Shown piece after piece: positions 1 to 7,014 of a DNA stretch of 64,000 nucleotides. The stretch comes from Hypericibacter sp049323455. GTDB lineage: Bacteria > Pseudomonadota > Alphaproteobacteria > Dongiales > Dongiaceae. The stretch lies in the NCBI GenBank assembly GCA_049323455.1, contig JBMONF010000011.1, positions 62,001-126,000 of the forward strand. Direction: 5' to 3'. Each line of letters starts with the position of its first letter. Position 1 is the stretch's first letter. Below the pieces are notes generated by a model that worked only from the letters and a program-made list of their open reading frames with translations, was not told where the DNA came from and made no database searches. The position numbers were made by a program, and so were the translations under genes.

Positions 1-1005
1 AGAGTAGCGGTGGTGGGTGCTACCGGCAATGTCGGCCGCGAGATGCTGCAGACCTTGGCGGCGCACGAGTTCCCGGCCGACGAGGTGGTGGCGCTGGCCT
101 CGGAGCGGTCGGTCGGCAAGAAGGTCTCGTACGGCGAGGACGACATCCTCCAGGTCCAGGACCTCGCCACGTTCGATTTCAAGGGCTTCGACATCGCGCT
201 GTTCTCGCCCGGCGCCAAGGTCTCGGCCGTCCACGCGCCGCGCGCGGCAGCCGCGGGCTGCATCGTGATCGACAACACCTCGCAGTTCCGCATGGACTCC
301 GACGTGCCGCTGGTGGTGCCTGAGGTCAATCCCGACGCCATCGCCGACTACACCAAGCGCCGCATCATCGCCAACCCGAACTGCTCCACCATCCAGATGG
401 TGGTGGCGCTGAAGCCGCTGCACGACATCGTGCCGATCAAGCGCGTGGTGGTGGCCACATATCAGTCGGTCTCGGGCGCCGGCAAGGAGGCGATGGACGA
501 GCTCTACGAGCAGACCCGCGCCATCTACATGGCGGCACCGGTGGAGAAGAAGAAGTTCCCCAAGCAGATCGCCTTCAACCTCATTCCGCAGATCGACATC
601 TTCATGGAGGACGGCTCGACCAAGGAGGAATGGAAGATGAAGGTCGAGACCAAGAAGATCCTCGATCCCGCCATCGAGGTGGTGGCGACCTGCGTGCGCG
701 CACCCGTCTTCGTCGGCCATTCCGAGGCGGTCAATGTCGAGTTCGAAGGGCCGATCTCGGTCGAAGAGGCGCGCTCGGCGCTGTCGAACGCGCCGGGCGT
801 GGTGGTGGTCGACCGCCGCGAACCCGGCGGCTACATCACGCCGGTCGAATGCGTGGGCGACGACGCCACCTTCGTCAGCCGTCTGCGCGCCGACCCGACC
901 GTGCCGCACGGCCTCTCGCTGTGGGTGGTCTCCGACAACCTGCGCAAAGGGGCGGCTCTCAACGCCGTGCAGATTGCCGAGCACCTGATCGAGAATTATC
1001 TGTAG
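1..1005 (+). CDS. asd: Aspartate-semialdehyde dehydrogenase (5' end outside window)
   Basis: Reduces beta-aspartyl phosphate to aspartate semialdehyde with NADPH, the branch point to lysine, diaminopimelate, methionine and threonine; cytosolic. The frame is already open at base 1 and reads RVAVVGATGNVG, so only a few N-terminal residues are missing. The dinucleotide-binding loop GATGNVG is residues 6-12 of the visible frame, the nucleophilic Cys lies in NPNCST (codon 382-384) and the catalytic His in GHSEAVNVEF (codon 718-720). The 334 visible residues match the usual length of about 340. It faces pdxY convergently, with a hairpin element between them. Family assignment is firm; the start cannot be seen. 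Confidence 0.96.
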   Translation, partial: RVAVVGATGNVGREMLQTLAAHEFPADEVVALASERSVGKKVSYGEDDILQVQDLATFDFKGFDIALFSPGAKVSAVHAPRAAAAGCIVIDNTSQFRMDSDVPLVVPEVNPDAIADYTKRRIIANPNCSTIQMVVALKPLHDIVPIKRVVVATYQSVSGAGKEAMDELYEQTRAIYMAAPVEKKKFPKQIAFNLIPQIDIFMEDGSTKEEWKMKVETKKILDPAIEVVATCVRAPVFVGHSEAVNVEFEGPISVEEARSALSNAPGVVVVDRREPGGYITPVECVGDDATFVSRLRADPTVPHGLSLWVVSDNLRKGAALNAVQIAEHLIENYL

Positions 1006-1067
1006 CGATCGCCTCCGCTCGCCGTCTTCATCGGCGCATTCCGAGCAGTGCGGCTGAAAAACTCTGA

Positions 1068-1222
1068 CCCCTCCCCTTGCGGGAGGGGGAAGGGGGAAGG
1101 GGCTGTTCGGCTTCTCGTGAGTCTATGCGTTCGAGGCGGGCGCGAGACGGTTCGTCGCGAAGCACCCCTCCCGGCTCGGATGGCCGAGGCCATCCTCGCC
1201 CGCCCTCCCGCAAGGGGAGGGC
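1068..1222. repeat. Composite inverted-repeat element between asd and pdxY
   Basis: A 19-bp sequence at 1069-1087 recurs as an exact reverse complement at 1203-1221, about 115 bp apart, and each arm is itself a C-run/G-run hairpin (for example 1202-1222 folds as an 8-bp stem with a 5-nt loop). The element lies between convergent genes, so it could serve as a bidirectional transcription stop, but no U-tract follows either hairpin. It resembles the short dispersed palindromic elements found elsewhere in this window. Confidence 0.6.
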
Positions 1223-1239
1223 GTGTCTTGAATTGACCC

Positions 1240-2088
1240 TCACCTTAACCGCTCGAGCGTCGCCTTCTTGGGCGGCTTGGCGAAGGCGTCCTGCGCGCGG
1301 ATCAGCGCCAGCTCCAAGGCATCGCCCGTCGCCTCCACCACGGCAGCCATGGCGCTCGCCGCCTGGCCCAGCGCGTTCTCGAGATCGCGTCCGCTGTTGA
1401 GGTAATGGCCGAGGAAGAGCGCGGCGAAGCAGTCGCCGGCGCCGTGCGCCTTGAGCGCACGGCGCCGGGTGGCGGCGAGAAAAGCGCCCTGTGGCCCTAC
1501 CGCCATGGTCTCGATCGCCTCGGGGTGGCCGTCCACGCGCTCGATGCCGGTGGCGACCACGACGAGGTCGGGGCGCCCTTGCGCCCGGATCGTCTCGCAG
1601 GCGGCGATCGCGTCCTGCAACGTCTCGACACGGTTGCCGGAGAGCGTATCGAGCTCGAACAGGTTGGGGAAGGTGATGTCGGCGTCGCCCAGCAAGTGCT
1701 CCTTGATGAGGGCGGCCGTCTTGGCCGGGACATAGAGCCCGCCCTTGCGCTCGCCCATGACCGGATCGAGGGCATAGAGCAAATCGGGGCGGAGCCCGCG
1801 CAGTTTCGCCAAGGTCTCGACGGCGAGCCGCGGCGCCTTGCCGAGGAACCCGGTCATGAAGACGTCGGCTTGCGCGAATACGCCCATCCGCTCGAGCCCC
1901 TCCAGCACCACCGCCACCTCGTCGGCTGCGAGCTGACGCCCGCCCCAGGTCGGATAGCCCAAATGATTGGAGAGCAGCGCGGTGTCGACCGGCCATACCT
2001 CGTGGCCCAGCCGCTGCAGACAGAACACCGAGGCGGCATGGCCGACATGGCCGTAAGCGACGCGCGAGGAAAGGGACAGGATGTTCAT
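1240..2088 (-). CDS. pdxY: Pyridoxal kinase PdxY
   Basis: Phosphorylates pyridoxal to pyridoxal 5'-phosphate in the vitamin B6 salvage pathway, using ATP. The 282-residue protein opens with MNILSLSSRVAYGHVGHAA, the substrate-binding start typical of PdxY/PdxK, and carries the ribokinase-fold anion-hole motif GAGD at residues 216-219 with the catalytic base Asp219. Length is normal for PdxY (about 287). It is a single transcription unit on the minus strand, convergent with asd and divergent from the CitE-like gene at 2317. PdxY rather than PdxK is chosen on overall sequence feel; both families share these motifs. Confidence 0.93.
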   Translation of the reverse strand: MNILSLSSRVAYGHVGHAASVFCLQRLGHEVWPVDTALLSNHLGYPTWGGRQLAADEVAVVLEGLERMGVFAQADVFMTGFLGKAPRLAVETLAKLRGLRPDLLYALDPVMGERKGGLYVPAKTAALIKEHLLGDADITFPNLFELDTLSGNRVETLQDAIAACETIRAQGRPDLVVVATGIERVDGHPEAIETMAVGPQGAFLAATRRRALKAHGAGDCFAALFLGHYLNSGRDLENALGQAASAMAAVVEATGDALELALIRAQDAFAKPPKKATLERLR

Positions 2089-2316
2089 GGGGCGCCCTGA
2101 TCGGGGCGCACTTTCCCATGCGGGCGCCGGGGCTGGGAAGACGGGGCAAGAGCCGGATCCGGCGCCTCCAGCGTCGGGGCCATTGGCGGAGATAGGCTGG
2201 GTTTCTCTCCTTACGGTCGGGCCTTATTGTGGGCCGGTCCGGTTCGGCTATAGTCCCGTCGGCAACGGCTCTTTCGACCGGCGGTCCGCCGCCACCTCGA
2301 GCCAGGATGGTCGCCC

Positions 2317-3207
2317 ATGTTCCAATCGACCCGCCCGCGCCGCAGCGCGCTCTACATGCCGGGCTCCAACATCCGCGCCCTCGAGAAGGGCAAGACGCTC
2401 GGCGCCGACGTGATCATCATGGACCTCGAGGACGCCGTGGCGCCCGAGGCCAAGCGCGACGCGCGCCTCCAGGTGGTGAACGCGGTCAAGGCCGGCGGCT
2501 ACGGGCCGCGCGAAGTGGTGATCCGCGTCAACGGCCTCAACACGCCCTGGGGCTATGGCGATCTGGCGGCGGTGGCGCAGGCCGGGGCGGACGCGATCCT
2601 GATCCCCAAGGTCGAAAGCGTGGAGACCGTGCGGCAGGCCGAGACGGTTCTGGTCGCCAACGGCGCGCCCGACGAGCTCGCCCTCTGGTGCATGATGGAG
2701 ACGCCGCGCGCCATGTTGAACGCGGAAGCGGTGGCGGGCGCCTCGCGCCGCGTCACCTGCTTCGTGATGGGCACCTCCGATCTGACGAAGGACCTTCACG
2801 CGCGCCATACCCGCGACCGCCTGCCGCTCGTCACCAGCCTCGGCCTCTGCCTGCTGGCCGCGCGCGCCTACGGGCTCGCCATCCTCGACGGCGTCCATCT
2901 CGATCTGGAAGACGAGGCCGGATTCGAGGCCGCTTGCCGCCAGGGCGCGGAGATGGGTTTCGACGGCAAGACGCTGATTCATCCCAAGACGATTCCGGCG
3001 GCGAACCGCATTTTCGCGCCGGCGCCGGAGGACGTGGCATGGTCGCGCCGCGTCATCGCGGCCCACGCCGAGGCGGCCGCCGAGGGCCGCGGCATCGTCG
3101 TGCTGGATGGCAAGCTGATCGAGAACCTGCATGTGCTGAACGCACGGCGCATCGTCGATCTGGCCGAGGCGATCGCCCAGCGCGAGAGCGCCGAGGCACC
3201 GCATTGA
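2317..3207 (+). CDS. CitE/HpcH-family CoA ester lyase, probable malyl-CoA / beta-methylmalyl-CoA lyase
   Basis: A 296-residue TIM-barrel lyase of the HpcH/HpaI (CitE) family. Visible family features are the N-terminal RRSALYMPGSN, the acidic DLEDAV motif, the Arg of RVN and the Glu of MMETPRAM, followed by MGTSDLTKDL, the metal and CoA-thioester site. Family members cleave malyl-CoA or beta-methylmalyl-CoA to glyoxylate plus acetyl- or propionyl-CoA; a related subgroup are malyl-CoA thioesterases (Mcl2) or citramalyl-CoA lyases. The next gene is a mesaconyl-CoA hydratase, the preceding step of the ethylmalonyl-CoA pathway, which favours the beta-methylmalyl-CoA role, but the pair are 470 bp apart and the substrate is inferred from context. 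Confidence 0.85.
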   Translation: MFQSTRPRRSALYMPGSNIRALEKGKTLGADVIIMDLEDAVAPEAKRDARLQVVNAVKAGGYGPREVVIRVNGLNTPWGYGDLAAVAQAGADAILIPKVESVETVRQAETVLVANGAPDELALWCMMETPRAMLNAEAVAGASRRVTCFVMGTSDLTKDLHARHTRDRLPLVTSLGLCLLAARAYGLAILDGVHLDLEDEAGFEAACRQGAEMGFDGKTLIHPKTIPAANRIFAPAPEDVAWSRRVIAAHAEAAAEGRGIVVLDGKLIENLHVLNARRIVDLAEAIAQRESAEAPH

Positions 3208-3392
3208 AAAGAAGAGTGGGCGGGAATCATAGCGGATCGATGACCTGCGTGCTCCCGCCTTCGCGAAGCCTGCTCCTGCTTGCGCGGAACCGGGGTTACG
3301 CCCCGCTTCGGCGGGCGAAGGAAGGTCGAGACGCTCGGCTTGCGCCTCGCTCCTCGGCATGAGGGATGGTCTTTATGCCACGAAGACTTGAT

Positions 3393-3436
3393 CTCATCCT
3401 GAGGAGCGCCCCGCCAGGGACGCGTCTCGAAGGACG
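3393..3436. repeat. Dispersed palindromic repeat, TCCTGAGGAGCGCC type
   Basis: Reads TCATCCTGAGGAGCGCC, a short centre, then GCGTCTCGAAGGACG. Similar sequences are common between genes in alphaproteobacteria. Only one copy was recognised in this window, so the identification rests on my recall of such elements elsewhere rather than on internal duplication. Confidence 0.45.
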
Positions 3437-3521
3437 CACGATGCTCGTGCAACGTCTTTGCACAATCCCGATTTTTCCGGGTCGTTAGAGCGGATTTCGT
3501 TTGGATGGGCTCACAACTCCG

Positions 3522-3601
3522 CGTCATTCCCCGCGAAAGCGGGAATCCAGGGGCAAGCGACGAGCGTTTACCCTGGGCCCCGGCTTTCGCCGGGGCGACG
3601 A
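3522..3601. repeat. Dispersed repeat family A, copy 1
   Basis: Two hairpins joined by a linker: CGCGAAAGCG at the left, the linker AGGGGCAAGCGACG, and CCCCGGCTTTCGCCGGGG at the right. The whole 80-bp unit, linker included, is repeated with few changes at 20900-20978, and the outer parts recur at 54171-54265 and more loosely at 9840-9967. Copy-wide similarity including the non-palindromic linker indicates duplication of a mobile unit rather than chance hairpins. Confidence 0.75.
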
Positions 3602-3679
3602 TGGAATGTTCAATGCAAACGGGAAATGCTCTAGTCGACGCAGCGACAGCAGCAATCGCGAACGAGGAACCGAGGAACG

Positions 3680-4744
3680 ATGGCGCCATTGCCCAAGACC
3701 AGTGCCGGCAATTTCTTCGAGGATTTCCGCATCGGCCAGGAGATCCGCCATGCGGTGCCGCGCACGGTGACCGCGGGCGACGCGGCGCTCTATGTGGCGC
3801 TCACCGGCAGCCGCTTCGTGCTGCCCTGCTCCGACGAGCTCGCGCGCCGGCTGGGCTTGCCGCAGGCGCCGATCGACGACCTGCTGGTGTTCCACCTCGT
3901 GTTCGGGCGCACCGTGCCCGATATCTCGCTCAACGCCATCGCCAATCTGGGCTATGCGCAAGGCCGCTTCGGCGCGCCGGTCTATCCGGGCGACACGTTG
4001 AGCGCCGTCTCGACCGTGATCGGCCTCAAGGAGACGTCGAACCGGCAGACCGGCGTGGTGCATGTGCGCTCGGTGGGCAAGAACCAGCGCGGCGAGACCG
4101 TGATCGACTATGTGCGTTGGGTTCTGGTGCGAAAGCGCGATCCGGGCGCCGCGGTGGCCGAGGCGAAGCCGCCGGCGCTGGCAGCCTCGGTCCCGGCCGC
4201 CGAGCTGTCGGTCCCGCCGGGGCTCGATCTCGCACGCTTCGATCCGGCGGCGACCGGCTCGCCGCATTATTGGGATGACTATGAGCCCGGAGAGCGCATC
4301 GACCATGTCGATGGCATGACGATCGAGGAATCCTGCCACATGACGGCGACGCGCCTCTATCAGAACAATGCGCGCGTCCATTTCAACCAGCACGCCGAGA
4401 AGGCGGGCCGCTTCGGCCGGCGCATCGTCTATGGCGGCCATATCATCAGCCTCGCGCGCAGCCTCTCGGCCAACGGGCTCGGCAACGCGGTGAAGATGCT
4501 CGCCATCAATGGCGGGCGGCACACCAACCCGAGCTTCGCCGGCGACACCATCTATGCCTGGAGCGAGGTGCTGGAGAAGGCGGCGCTCGCCGGGCGGCGC
4601 GACGCGGGCGCCTTGCGCCTGCGCCTGGTCGCGACCAAGGATCGCCCGGCCGCCGACTTCCCCGACAAGGGATCGGACGGCAATCCCGATCCGAGCGTGG
4701 TGCTCGATTTCGACTATTGGGCGCTCGTGCCGCGGCGCGCATGA
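3680..4744 (+). CDS. mch: Mesaconyl-CoA hydratase (double MaoC-type hot-dog protein)
   Basis: Hydrates mesaconyl-CoA to beta-methylmalyl-CoA in the ethylmalonyl-CoA pathway of acetyl-CoA assimilation, the route used by isocitrate-lyase-negative alphaproteobacteria. The 354-residue protein has two MaoC-like halves: an N-terminal half with GNFFEDFRIGQEIRHAVPRT and DLLVFHLVFGRTVPDISLNA, and a C-terminal half with the hydratase-like stretch ARVHFNQHAEKAGRFGRRI followed by YGGHIISLARSL. Length agrees with characterised Mch enzymes (about 340-350). The CoA lyase that would act next is immediately upstream on the same strand. A less likely alternative is another MaoC-family enoyl-CoA hydratase. Confidence 0.88.
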   Translation: MAPLPKTSAGNFFEDFRIGQEIRHAVPRTVTAGDAALYVALTGSRFVLPCSDELARRLGLPQAPIDDLLVFHLVFGRTVPDISLNAIANLGYAQGRFGAPVYPGDTLSAVSTVIGLKETSNRQTGVVHVRSVGKNQRGETVIDYVRWVLVRKRDPGAAVAEAKPPALAASVPAAELSVPPGLDLARFDPAATGSPHYWDDYEPGERIDHVDGMTIEESCHMTATRLYQNNARVHFNQHAEKAGRFGRRIVYGGHIISLARSLSANGLGNAVKMLAINGGRHTNPSFAGDTIYAWSEVLEKAALAGRRDAGALRLRLVATKDRPAADFPDKGSDGNPDPSVVLDFDYWALVPRRA

Positions 4745-4787
4745 CGGCTCGCGCGGGGGCGCAGCGGATCAGCAAGACGAGGCTTAC

Positions 4788-5150
4788 ATGGCACCCGCGC
4801 AGTGCCCGAATCCGGTTCGACGCAAGCTGGTGGCGGCGGCATTGGGCGGGCTCGTTCTGGCGGGTTGCGCCGGACCGATGGGCGGTCCTGCCCGCGTCGC
4901 GTTTCAACGGTCGCTTTACGGCCAAGTCTATGCGATCGATCTGGGTTGGGGCTTCTCTCTGCCGGTGACGGCGGAACAAGCCTCGGTCTTCAGGCAGGTG
5001 GGGCCGCTGGAGTGGTATCAGGTCCGCGACGCGCAGACGATCGAGCGCGTGGTGGCCGATTTCAACGCCCATCACGATGCATGGCGCCAAATGCCTGCTT
5101 ACAGCCGGAATCTGCTGTGGCATCGTCCGGAGGCTCCCGATTTCCCGTGA
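4788..5150 (+). CDS. Small predicted lipoprotein of unknown function
   Basis: A 120-residue protein. Residues 11-27 form a short signal peptide, RRKLVAAALGGLVLAGC, ending in the lipobox LAGC with Cys27 as the acylated residue, so it should be a membrane-anchored lipoprotein. The mature part (GFSLPVTAEQ..., WYQVRDAQTIERVVADFNAHHDAWR) matches no family I recognise. The start at 4788 was chosen because it places the signal peptide at the N-terminus and is preceded by ACGAGG; the open frame extends further upstream only in a shadow of the hydratase. It lies 43 bp after mch and may be co-transcribed. Function unknown. Confidence 0.7.
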   Translation: MAPAQCPNPVRRKLVAAALGGLVLAGCAGPMGGPARVAFQRSLYGQVYAIDLGWGFSLPVTAEQASVFRQVGPLEWYQVRDAQTIERVVADFNAHHDAWRQMPAYSRNLLWHRPEAPDFP

Positions 5151-6149
5151 AAGAGCTCCTGTCCGTCGCACGGGCGAGGGAATCGGCCGCCCGATGCAGG
5201 CCTCCCACATCTTGATGGCATTTTGTGGCCGCCCGACCAAATCTTGTTGAGCCGCGCGACTCGCGCATGATAAGGAGGAATCGAGACGTCAGGTGCGCGA
5301 GGCCCGACGGGCCCCGCGCATCGCGCCCCGGGACGGGACGCTCCTGACGCCTCCGGAGCCGGCTCGGCTCCGGCACGAGAAAGCGGCGGGGCCTCTCCCG
5401 GTCGGCATCGCGGCAAGCACGGACCTGGCATCCAGCAGCCGCTCGCCCGACCTTCGCCTCGGGGCAGGCCGGCCTCGCAACGAGGCCGGCGGCTCCGAGC
5501 ACCCGACGGTTCCTGGCGATCCAACCCCCGACCAACCGCCCGGCGGCACCTCGGCCGGCCCCGGATGGGCTCCGGGCCGACACGGAAAGGCGCTCTTTTC
5601 CGGCGGCCTTCGGCTCGCCGCTTGCGCAGGGCGCCGATGCCGCCTTTCAGGCCCAGCTCGCCAGCGCGTAAGGCCGCGCCGGAGGGGCCGACCGGGACGG
5701 CGAGTGCTCCCGTGAGGGCGGCTCGCCATGCCGTCCCGGCGATGGCAGGGGGTGCGCCCCTTGGTAGAGGCCCATGCCCACAAGCCGTCGCCGGCGCCAA
5801 AAGAGGAAGCCGAACCCGAAGGTTCCGCCCTCTCTCGCGGACTCGAAAGGAGACCTACGCGCGGGCGAGCACCTTGCCGGCACCAATGGCACGGGCTCTA
5901 TGCCCGATCATGCCTCCCAAGGGGGCATGATCGGGCGAGGCGCAGTCGCGCGCCACGCAAACTCCCTCGAGCCGACGCTTTCGCGTGCGGGAAGAAGCTT
6001 GAGACGAATCGTCGGCGAGCGGCAATCCGGTTTTGCCCGCAGCGACAATTTTTCTGTGCATAGTTGGCGGCGAAACGCACAATTCCTGCACAGCTTTTCC
6101 CCGTCTTCGTCCACATGTCGTGGTTGCGACGAACGGCGAAGGCGTGGAA
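5151..6149. other. About 1 kb gene-free, hairpin-rich region upstream of sdh
   Basis: No frame here has convincing protein character, although several long open frames exist because of the G+C content. The region holds an isolated Shine-Dalgarno-like AAGGAGG at 5272-5278 with only a distant GTG at 5293, and many strong inverted repeats, for example 5469-5491 (GCCGGCCTCG, 3-nt loop, CGAGGCCGGC), a stem around 5580-5600, and the 13-bp stem at 5902-5936. It does not carry the conserved core sequences of RNase P RNA or tmRNA. It could be a structured untranslated RNA, a decayed gene or a repeat cluster. Confidence 0.5.
5902..5936. repeat. Perfect 13-bp inverted repeat
   Basis: GCCCGATCATGCC at 5902-5914 is matched exactly by GGCATGATCGGGC at 5924-5936 around a 9-nt centre that can add three more G-C pairs. 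There is no following U-tract, so a simple intrinsic terminator is not clear. It may be a terminator for whatever lies upstream or one more dispersed palindrome. Confidence 0.6.
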
Positions 6150-6178
6150 TTGACTTGCCCCCTGGCGGGCGCTAAATC
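6150..6178 (+). promoter_or_regulatory. Probable sigma-70 promoter of sdhCDAB
   Basis: TTGACT at 6150-6155, a 17-bp spacer, then TAAATC at 6173-6178. Both hexamers are close to consensus and the spacing is ideal. A start near 6185 would give a leader of about 33 nt before the sdhC ATG at 6218. The upstream 6040-6120 segment is AT-richer than its surroundings. Confidence 0.6.
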
Positions 6179-6217
6179 GACGCCCGGGCTCTCCGAAAGG
6201 CCAGGAAAAATCGAACG

Positions 6218-6613
6218 ATGACAACGAACGACCGGCCGCTCTCGCCCCACCTCCAGATCTATCGTCCGCAGATCACGTCGGTGCTGTCGATTCTGCACCG
6301 CATCACGGGAATGGCGTTGGCCGCAGGGTCGCTGCTGCTGGTCTACTGGCTGATCGCCGCCGCCGCAGGGGCGGAGGCCTTCGCCACGGCGCAAGCGCTG
6401 ATCGGCTCCGTCCCGGGCCGGCTGCTGCTGTTCGGCTGGAGCTTCGCTCTCTTCTTCCACCTCGCCAACGGCATTCGACACCTGTTCTGGGACATGGGTC
6501 TGGGCTTCGAGCTCAAGACCGTCACGCTGAGCGGTTGGACGGTGGTGATCGCCTCCTTCCTGCTCACGCTCGTCGCCTGGTTCCTGGGCTATTGGCAGAT
6601 GGGGGTGCTCTGA
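6218..6613 (+). CDS. sdhC: Succinate dehydrogenase cytochrome b556 subunit
   Basis: Membrane anchor subunit of complex II; with SdhD it binds heme b and ubiquinone. The 131-residue protein has three predicted membrane helices (about 30-50, 66-90 and 107-128). The quinone-site signature SILHR gives Ser24 and Arg28, and HLANGIRH provides His81 (heme ligand by analogy to E. coli His84) and His88. It is the first gene of sdhCDAB, 40 bp after the candidate promoter, and its TGA overlaps the sdhD ATG by one base, indicating coupled translation. Confidence 0.96.
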   Translation: MTTNDRPLSPHLQIYRPQITSVLSILHRITGMALAAGSLLLVYWLIAAAAGAEAFATAQALIGSVPGRLLLFGWSFALFFHLANGIRHLFWDMGLGFELKTVTLSGWTVVIASFLLTLVAWFLGYWQMGVL

Positions 6614-7008
6614 TGGCAAACGCGCGTCAGGCGCTGCGCAGCGAGCTCGGCCGCGTGCGCGGCCTCGGCTCCGCCAAGGAGGGGGTGCAGCATTGGTGGC
6701 ATCAGCGCCTGACCGCGATTGCGCTGGTGCCGCTCCTGATCTGGCTCGTCGCCGGCCTCGTCGCCCATGCCGGCGCGGACCACGCCGTCGCGACCGACTG
6801 GCTCGGCTCGCCCGTCACCTTCGGCCTGATGCTGCTCGTGGTCGTCGTCGGCTTCTGGCACGCCATGCTGGGCCTGCAGGTCGTGATCGAGGACTATGTT
6901 CATCGCGAGGGCTGCAAGCTGGCCGCCTTGATCGCGCTCAGGTTCGCGTGCGTCGCCCTGGGTCTGGCCGCGGCCATCGCCCTCTTCGTCATCGCCTTCG
7001 GAGGCTGA
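6613..7008 (+). CDS. sdhD: Succinate dehydrogenase hydrophobic membrane anchor subunit
   Basis: Second membrane anchor of complex II, 131 residues with three hydrophobic segments. The motif VVIEDYVH supplies Asp94-Tyr95, the counterpart of the quinone-binding Asp-Tyr pair of E. coli SdhD, and His83 precedes it by eleven residues as in that protein. The start at 6613 was chosen because the TGATG junction with sdhC is the usual coupling arrangement; a longer in-frame start lies inside sdhC. It is followed after 6 bp by sdhA. Confidence 0.95.
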   Translation: MANARQALRSELGRVRGLGSAKEGVQHWWHQRLTAIALVPLLIWLVAGLVAHAGADHAVATDWLGSPVTFGLMLLVVVVGFWHAMLGLQVVIEDYVHREGCKLAALIALRFACVALGLAAAIALFVIAFGG

Positions 7009-7014
7009 CCCCTC

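Larger units (their letters stand above)
3208..3679. other. Gene-free spacer filled with dispersed repeats
   Basis: The 472 bases between the lyase and the hydratase contain no convincing coding frame. They hold at least three palindromic fragments: a Pro-Ala-rich-looking stem around 3299-3326 (CCCGC and GCGGG around a TTCG loop), a second element at 3393-3436 containing ATCCTGAGGAGCGCC and CGTCTCGAAGGACG, and a third at 3522-3601 listed separately. Any promoter for the downstream hydratase must lie within 3602-3679 or inside the repeats; I could not pick one. Confidence 0.6.

Noticed and set aside
5293..5715. Possible gene after the Shine-Dalgarno-like AAGGAGG at 5272
   Set aside because: The GTG is 14 bases away, the product is Pro/Arg/Gly-rich without any family sign, and the same bases form strong hairpins.
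5270..5940. RNase P RNA or tmRNA in the gene-free region
   Set aside because: The conserved core sequences of these RNAs are absent on both strands.
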